Shown here: positions 29,045-34,334 of the stretch, in pieces
How the letters are laid out: every line of letters begins with the position of its first letter
Position numbering within the stretch: position 1 is the first letter of the stretch
Assembly: GCA_030065195.1 (NCBI GenBank)
Contig: JASJDE010000028.1
Span: forward strand, 1 to 34,334
DNA length: 34,334 bases
From: Erythrobacter sp.
GTDB lineage: Bacteria; Pseudomonadota; Alphaproteobacteria; Sphingomonadales; Sphingomonadaceae
Reading direction: 5' to 3'
Notes under the pieces: generated by a model
Databases searched by the model: none
What the model saw: only the letters and a program-made list of their open reading frames with translations
What the model was told of the DNA's origin: nothing
Position numbers and translations under genes: made by a program

Positions 29045-30226
29045 TCAGATAATCCCGCGATCGGAGAGGTCGGCGCGGGTCGCGCTGTCCATGCCGAGCA
29101 GCTCTCCGTAGATCTCCTCGTTGTGCTGACCGAGCTCCGGCCCGACCCATTCGATCTGCCCCGGCGTCTCCGACAATGTCGGGACGACGTTCTGCATCTT
29201 GAAGTCCTCGTGGAGCGGGTGCGGCACGTCGACAATGGCCTCGCGCGCGGCAAAATGGGGATCCTCCAGCATTTCCGGCGCGCGATACATATTGCCAGCC
29301 GGGACGCCATGTTCTTCACATAGATCAAGGACTTCCTTGCTCGTCAGCGTGGAGGTCCATTTGCCGATCAGGTCATCAAGCTCGGCTTGGTTCTGGCCCC
29401 GCGCGACATGGCTGTTGTAGCGCGGGTCATCGCCCAAATCGGCCATTCCCATCATCGCCGCCATACGCTTCCACACGCTGTCTTGGTTGCCCGCAACCAG
29501 CACGCTTCCATCCCGGGTCGGATAAACGTTCGAGGGCGCGATCTTGGGCAGGATGGACCCTGTCCGCTCGCGGATGTGTCCCGTCACTGTGTATTCGGGC
29601 ACGGTCGATTCCATCATCGCCAGGACCGCTTCATAGATCGCCGAATCGACGACCTGTCCCTTGCCCGTCTTATGCCTGTGGTTGAGCGCCATCATCGCTC
29701 CGAGGCAGGCATAGGTCGCTGCCAGCGAGTCGCCGATCGACAGGCCTGCACGGCTTGGGGGCCGGTCAGGTTCGCCGGCGATGTAGCGCATCCCGCCCAT
29801 CGCCTCGCCGATCCCGCCATACCCGGCACGCGGGGAATAGGGGCCGGTCTGGCCATAGCCCGACACCCGGATCATGATCAGCGCCTCGTTGACGGCCGAC
29901 AGTTCGTCCCAACCAAGATTCCATCGCTCAAGCGTGCCCGGCCTGAAATTCTCAAGCAGGAAATCAGCCTTGGCAGCGAGCTGCCTGACAATAGCCTGCC
30001 CTTCCTTCTCGCGCAGGTTGAGCGTGATCGACTTCTTGTTGCGACCGACGACCGAGAACCACAGCGGTATGCCCTGCCCCCAATTGCGCATCGCGTCGCC
30101 GATCTTGGGCGGTTCGACCTTGATCACTTCGGCTCCGTGGTCGCCCATCAGCTGGCCGCAGAACGGGCCGGCGATCAGCTGCCCCATTTCGATCAGCCGC
30201 AGTCCTTCGAGCGCACCTTGAGCCAT
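29045..30226 (-). CDS. CaiB/BaiF-type (family III) CoA-transferase
   Basis: LRLIEMGQLIAGPFCGQLMGDHGAEVIKVEPP, RNKKSITLNLREKEGQAIVRQLAAKADFLLENFRPGTLERWNLG. Confidence 0.95.
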   Translation of the reverse strand: MAQGALEGLRLIEMGQLIAGPFCGQLMGDHGAEVIKVEPPKIGDAMRNWGQGIPLWFSVVGRNKKSITLNLREKEGQAIVRQLAAKADFLLENFRPGTLERWNLGWDELSAVNEALIMIRVSGYGQTGPYSPRAGYGGIGEAMGGMRYIAGEPDRPPSRAGLSIGDSLAATYACLGAMMALNHRHKTGKGQVVDSAIYEAVLAMMESTVPEYTVTGHIRERTGSILPKIAPSNVYPTRDGSVLVAGNQDSVWKRMAAMMGMADLGDDPRYNSHVARGQNQAELDDLIGKWTSTLTSKEVLDLCEEHGVPAGNMYRAPEMLEDPHFAAREAIVDVPHPLHEDFKMQNVVPTLSETPGQIEWVGPELGQHNEEIYGELLGMDSATRADLSDRGII

Positions 30227-30352
30227 GTTCGAGCCTTTCCGACAGGGTTTCCGTCTTGCGAAACAGAAGAGAGCCTAAAAGGGGCTGAAAGGAACCTAAA
30301 GGCGCACAACCGGGTGCAAGCAGTGCCGAGCCTATAGAGCGGCCATTTGCAT

Positions 30353-30362
30353 TTGTATACAA
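30353..30362. promoter_or_regulatory. Palindrome TTGTATACAA (putative GntR operator 2)
   Basis: Lies in the divergent gap between the CoA-transferase and lyase genes; 15-nt identity with the site at 28219. Confidence 0.65.
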
Positions 30363-30409
30363 TTTGCGTATTGAGCGGCCTCACTCTTTTTCGCGCGAGA
30401 ACTTCTGCA

Positions 30410-31318
30410 ATGGCTCCGGACAGCATCGAATTGGTCGAGGTCGGGCCGCGCGACGGGCTTCAGAACGAACCGGACATCGTGTCGACCGTCGACAAGGTTG
30501 CACTGATCAATCGCATGATTGGCTATGGCGCGCGGCGGCTCGAAGTCGCAAGCTTCGTGCATCCCAAGCGCGTACCGCAAATGGCCGATGCCGAAGAGGT
30601 GATCGCCGCCCTGCCCGATCTCGAAGATGTGACCTATATCGGCCTCACCCTCAACAAGCGTGGTGTCATGCGAGGCCTTGCCACGCGCGAGGGCGGTAGA
30701 CGCGGGATCGACCAGGTTGGCTGCGTGGTCGTTGCTTCGGACACATTCGGACAAAGGAACCAAGGCCAGACGATAGCCGAAGGGATCGCGGAGAACCGGG
30801 ACATGATCCGCTTCGCAAAGGCCGAGGGGCTAAGCGCCCAGGTCACGATCTCCGCAGCATTTGGGTGCCCCTTCGAAGGCGAGGTGCGGCCCGAAACCGT
30901 GCTTCGGATCGCCGAGGAGCTGGCTCCCGAAGCGCCTTCGGAGATTGCGCTCGCCGATACGATCGGGGTTGGAGTACCGATCCAGGTCGAAGAGCTGTTC
31001 GGCAGGCTCGCAGAATTGCTCAAGGGCGAGATACCCATGCGCTGCCATTTTCACGACACGCGCGGCACGGGAATCGCCAATGCCTGGTCCGCCTACCGAA
31101 CAGGCGTGCGCACTTTCGATGCATCGCTTGGCGGACTCGGCGGGTGCCCCTTCGCACCCAACGCAACGGGGAACATCGCGACCGAGGACCTTATCTACAT
31201 CATGGAGCGTTCGGGTATCGCGACAGGTGTCGAACTCGATGCCGCCATCCAATCCAATCGCGGTTTTGCCAAGATCTTGGGCCGCGATCTGCCATCCCGG
31301 GTCGCCCGAGCGGCCTGA
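30410..31318 (+). CDS. Hydroxymethylglutaryl-CoA lyase-family protein
   Basis: IELVEVGPRDGLQNEP, GLGGCPFAPNATGNIATEDL, CHFHDTRGTGIAN. Confidence 0.92.
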   Translation: MAPDSIELVEVGPRDGLQNEPDIVSTVDKVALINRMIGYGARRLEVASFVHPKRVPQMADAEEVIAALPDLEDVTYIGLTLNKRGVMRGLATREGGRRGIDQVGCVVVASDTFGQRNQGQTIAEGIAENRDMIRFAKAEGLSAQVTISAAFGCPFEGEVRPETVLRIAEELAPEAPSEIALADTIGVGVPIQVEELFGRLAELLKGEIPMRCHFHDTRGTGIANAWSAYRTGVRTFDASLGGLGGCPFAPNATGNIATEDLIYIMERSGIATGVELDAAIQSNRGFAKILGRDLPSRVARAA

Positions 31319-31341
31319 CGAATGAGAGCCGGGGAGAATAG

Positions 31342-33399
31342 ATGACTTACAGGCTGGGCGTCGATGTCGGCGGCACTTTCACCGACTTGCTGTTGTTCGA
31401 CGAAGAGACCGGGAATTTCTGGCGTCACAAGACTCCCTCCACACCGCATGACAGTTCGGAGGGGATTCTCAACGGCGTCAGAGCGATCACCGAGGAAGCA
31501 GGCGTATCTGCCGAAAGCATCGCCTATTTCCTCCACGGCACCACGGTTGCGACCAATGCCGTGCTCGAAGGGAAAGGTGCCAAGGTCGGACTGGTAACGA
31601 CGCAGGGCTACCGCGACATCATGCAGATCGCGCGCAGCTTCGTGCCCGGCGGGCTGGCAGCGTGGATCGTATGGCCAAAACCACAGCCATTGGCGCATCT
31701 CGAAGACACGGTCGAAGTGCCTGGCCGCATGGATGCCGACGGCAACGAGGTCGCGCCTCTCGATGAAGAGGCGGTGCGCGACCGGTTGCGCGTTCTTAAA
31801 GGCAATGGTGTGGAAGCGCTGACCGTCAGCCTCATCAATGCCTATGTTAACGGCGCGCATGAGAAGCGGATTGGTGAAATTGCCGCCGAGGAATTGCCAG
31901 GTGTTCCCGTTTCCCTGAGCCATGAAGTCCTGCCTGAAATGCAGGAATACGAACGCACGCTTTCGACCGTGGCAAACGCCGCAGTGCGTCCCGTGGTCGG
32001 CAAATACGTATCCAACCTGCGTAACCAGCTGGAGGAGCAGGGGCTCAAGGGTCGGCTTTCCCTGCTGCGATCCGATGGCGGCTTGATGAGCAGCCAGAAG
32101 GCGGAGGAGCATCCCGTCAACATCCTGATGTCCGGCCCCGCCGGCGGCGTCACGGGCGCGTTGTGGGTCGGCAAGAACGCCGGCCTCAGCAATATCCTGA
32201 CACTCGACGTGGGCGGTACTTCGACGGACGTCGCCTTGATCGAAGGACTTGAAGCACGGCGGGTCCGCACCACCGAAGTCGGTCACTTGTCGGTGCGCGC
32301 CTCGGCGCTCGACGTGAAGACGGTGGGTGCCGGAGGTGGTTCGATCGCGCACGTCCCGGAGCTGACCGGGGCCCTTCGGGTTGGCCCGGAAAGCGCTGGC
32401 GCCGTTCCTGGCCCAGTCGCTTATGGAAAGGGCGGCGAGCTACCGACGGTGACCGATGCCAATGTCGTGCTCGGCTACCTTCCCGAAGACCTGCTCGGCG
32501 GTAGCTTTCAACTCGATCGCGAAGGCGCCAAGCGAGCAGTACAAACGATCGCCGACGCGCTTGGCGTCGGCCTCATGGAAGCCGCTCGCGGGATCATCGA
32601 TATCGTCAATGAGAACATGTTCGGCGCGCTGCGGATGATCAGCGTGCAGCAGGGGTACGATCCACGGGAATTCGCCGTCATGGGTTTCGGCGGAGCCGGC
32701 CCATTGCACGTGAACGCGGTGGCAAGATTGATGGGCAGCTGGCCGGCTGTCTCCCCCGTTTCACCCGGAGTGCTGTGCGCATTGGGCGATGCGACCACGC
32801 AAATGCGGACCGAAACGGCCCGCAGTTTCTCCCGCCTCGCCAAGGATACTTCGGTCGGCGACCTGACGGCGGTGCTTGAAGAGATGGCTGAGCAGACGCG
32901 CGGCGAACTCCTCGCCGATGGCGTGCCGGAAGCGCAGATCACCTCTCGGTTTGAAGTGGATATCCGCTACGCGGGGCAGGCATTTGAAGTGCCTTTGACG
33001 ATTGACCAAACCGTGCTCGACGCCGATGGAATCGGAGGGATTCTCAAGCGCTTCGACGACGAGCACCGGCGCCTTTTCACCTTCAACATGGACACTCCGC
33101 ACGAAATTGTGAACTTGCGTGCGGTCGCATTGGGGCAGGCTCCTGCCCTGCCCGCCGCCGAATTGCCCAAGGGCGATGGCGACCCGTCGGCGGCGAAGAT
33201 TCGCGACCATACGCTATGGATGGATGGCAAGGAGCAAGCGGGCGGAATCTATGATCGGTCGAGGTTGCGGCAAGGCGACATGATTCCCGGCCCGGCTGTC
33301 ATCACCGAGATGGACTCGACAACCCTCGTTGAGAGCGGCTGCGTCGCGCGTGTCGATGCGGTCGGCAACATCCTCATCAATCCCGTGCAGGAGGGCTGA
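31342..33399 (+). CDS. Hydantoinase/oxoprolinase family protein, HyuA-like subunit
   Basis: YRLGVDVGGTFTDLLLFDEETG, LHGTTVATNAVLEGKGAKVGLVTTQGYRDI, LTLDVGGTSTDVALI. Confidence 0.94.
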   Translation: MTYRLGVDVGGTFTDLLLFDEETGNFWRHKTPSTPHDSSEGILNGVRAITEEAGVSAESIAYFLHGTTVATNAVLEGKGAKVGLVTTQGYRDIMQIARSFVPGGLAAWIVWPKPQPLAHLEDTVEVPGRMDADGNEVAPLDEEAVRDRLRVLKGNGVEALTVSLINAYVNGAHEKRIGEIAAEELPGVPVSLSHEVLPEMQEYERTLSTVANAAVRPVVGKYVSNLRNQLEEQGLKGRLSLLRSDGGLMSSQKAEEHPVNILMSGPAGGVTGALWVGKNAGLSNILTLDVGGTSTDVALIEGLEARRVRTTEVGHLSVRASALDVKTVGAGGGSIAHVPELTGALRVGPESAGAVPGPVAYGKGGELPTVTDANVVLGYLPEDLLGGSFQLDREGAKRAVQTIADALGVGLMEAARGIIDIVNENMFGALRMISVQQGYDPREFAVMGFGGAGPLHVNAVARLMGSWPAVSPVSPGVLCALGDATTQMRTETARSFSRLAKDTSVGDLTAVLEEMAEQTRGELLADGVPEAQITSRFEVDIRYAGQAFEVPLTIDQTVLDADGIGGILKRFDDEHRRLFTFNMDTPHEIVNLRAVALGQAPALPAAELPKGDGDPSAAKIRDHTLWMDGKEQAGGIYDRSRLRQGDMIPGPAVITEMDSTTLVESGCVARVDAVGNILINPVQEG

Positions 33400-33402
33400 A
33401 CC

Positions 33403-34334
33403 ATGCCGGCACAGATCATCGAGACCAATTCGACGCCCTTCGAGACGGTCGACATCGACCCGGTGACGCTCGACATTATCGAGAACGCCCTGCGCAACGC
33501 CCGGGTGGAAATGGACGCCACGCTGGTGCGCACCGCGATGTCGCCGGGCATTCGCGAACAGGGTGACGCTTTCCCGCTGATTTCCGATCCATCGGGCAAG
33601 ATGATCGTCGGCCAGTTCGGAAGCTTCATCGACGGCTTCCTCAAGGAATTCGACGGAACGATCGAAGACGGGGACATGATCTTCCTGTCCGATCCCTATT
33701 CCTGCGATGGTGCGGTGAGCCACTCCAACGATTGGCTGGTGCTGCTACCGGTGTTCAAGGACGGTCGCCTGATCGCCTACACCGCGATGTTCGGCCACCA
33801 ATCGGATATCGGCGGTGCGGTGCCCGGCTCGATGCCCATCGGCGCGTCGAGCATTTTCGAGGAAGGTATTCGTGTTCCGCCGGTCAAGATCTGGAAGAAG
33901 GGCGAATACAACGACGATTTGATGAAGCTGGTGATGCACCAGACCCGCAAGCCGGATTGGTGCCAGGCCGATCTCAACGCGCTGATCGCATCGTGCCGGG
34001 TCGCATCCAAGCGCGTCGTCGAAATGGCCGAACGGTTCGGAGACGATGTCTATGTCTCCGCCACGCAGGAACTGCTCGCGCGCAATCACCGTGCGATGAA
34101 GGCACTCCTGTCGCAAGCGGTCGGTGAAACGCCGGTCAGCTTCGAGGATTTCGTCTGCGACGATGGCAAGGGATTCGGACCCTACAAGATCAGGTGCTCG
34201 ATGTGGCGCGAGGGGGACACGGTCATCCTCGATTTCGACGGCACCGACCCGCAAAGCGCCGCCTCGATCAACTTCTATCTCAACGAGAACATGTTCAAGA
34301 TGTTCTTCGGCATCTACATGATCATGGTCTTCGA
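33403..34334 (+). CDS. Hydantoinase B/oxoprolinase family protein, HyuB-like subunit (3' end truncated by window)
   Basis: Open frame from ATG 33403 to window end, absent from the supplied ORF track: DIDPVTLDIIENALRNARVEMDATLVRTAMSPGIREQGD...GQFGSFIDGFLKEF...LSDPYSCDGAVSHSNDW. Confidence 0.93.
   Translation, partial: MPAQIIETNSTPFETVDIDPVTLDIIENALRNARVEMDATLVRTAMSPGIREQGDAFPLISDPSGKMIVGQFGSFIDGFLKEFDGTIEDGDMIFLSDPYSCDGAVSHSNDWLVLLPVFKDGRLIAYTAMFGHQSDIGGAVPGSMPIGASSIFEEGIRVPPVKIWKKGEYNDDLMKLVMHQTRKPDWCQADLNALIASCRVASKRVVEMAERFGDDVYVSATQELLARNHRAMKALLSQAVGETPVSFEDFVCDDGKGFGPYKIRCSMWREGDTVILDFDGTDPQSAASINFYLNENMFKMFFGIYMIMVF

Noticed and set aside
31195-32352. 385-aa minus-strand ORF opposite hyuA
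   Set aside because: Antisense artefact over a well-supported HyuA coding region.

Overview
The window is GC-rich, high-coding-density alphaproteobacterial DNA. Gene content (several TonB-dependent receptors, tandem tryptophan-halogenase-like flavoproteins, a DUF6445-like protein) suggests a sphingomonad/erythrobacter-type genome, which is an inference. Left to right: (1) a carbohydrate-type locus with a GH13 alpha-glucosidase (5'-truncated), a LacI regulator, two halogenase-like flavoproteins, a convergent TonB receptor, a DUF6445/2OG-oxygenase-like protein and an esterase; (2) a 1.9-kaa RTX extracellular nuclease (ExeM/NucH-like) with convergent type I secretion genes (HlyD, ABC) and a divergent Crp/Fnr regulator; (3) a compact three-gene minus-strand operon: TIR-TM-TPR protein, a lower-GC orphan protein, and a TRAFs-binding/TPR + SLOG-like + divergent class III cyclase-like protein. 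This is the best candidate for an undescribed signalling or defence system; (4) a catabolic locus with an isochorismatase-family hydrolase, a TonB receptor, a GntR regulator, a CaiB-type CoA-transferase, an HMG-CoA-lyase-like protein and HyuA/HyuB (3'-truncated). Two intergenic regions of this locus share the identical 15-mer TTGTATACAATTTGC, a likely GntR operator. No rRNA, tRNA, CRISPR array, transposase or integrase was recognised. All family calls come from reading motifs; no searches were run.
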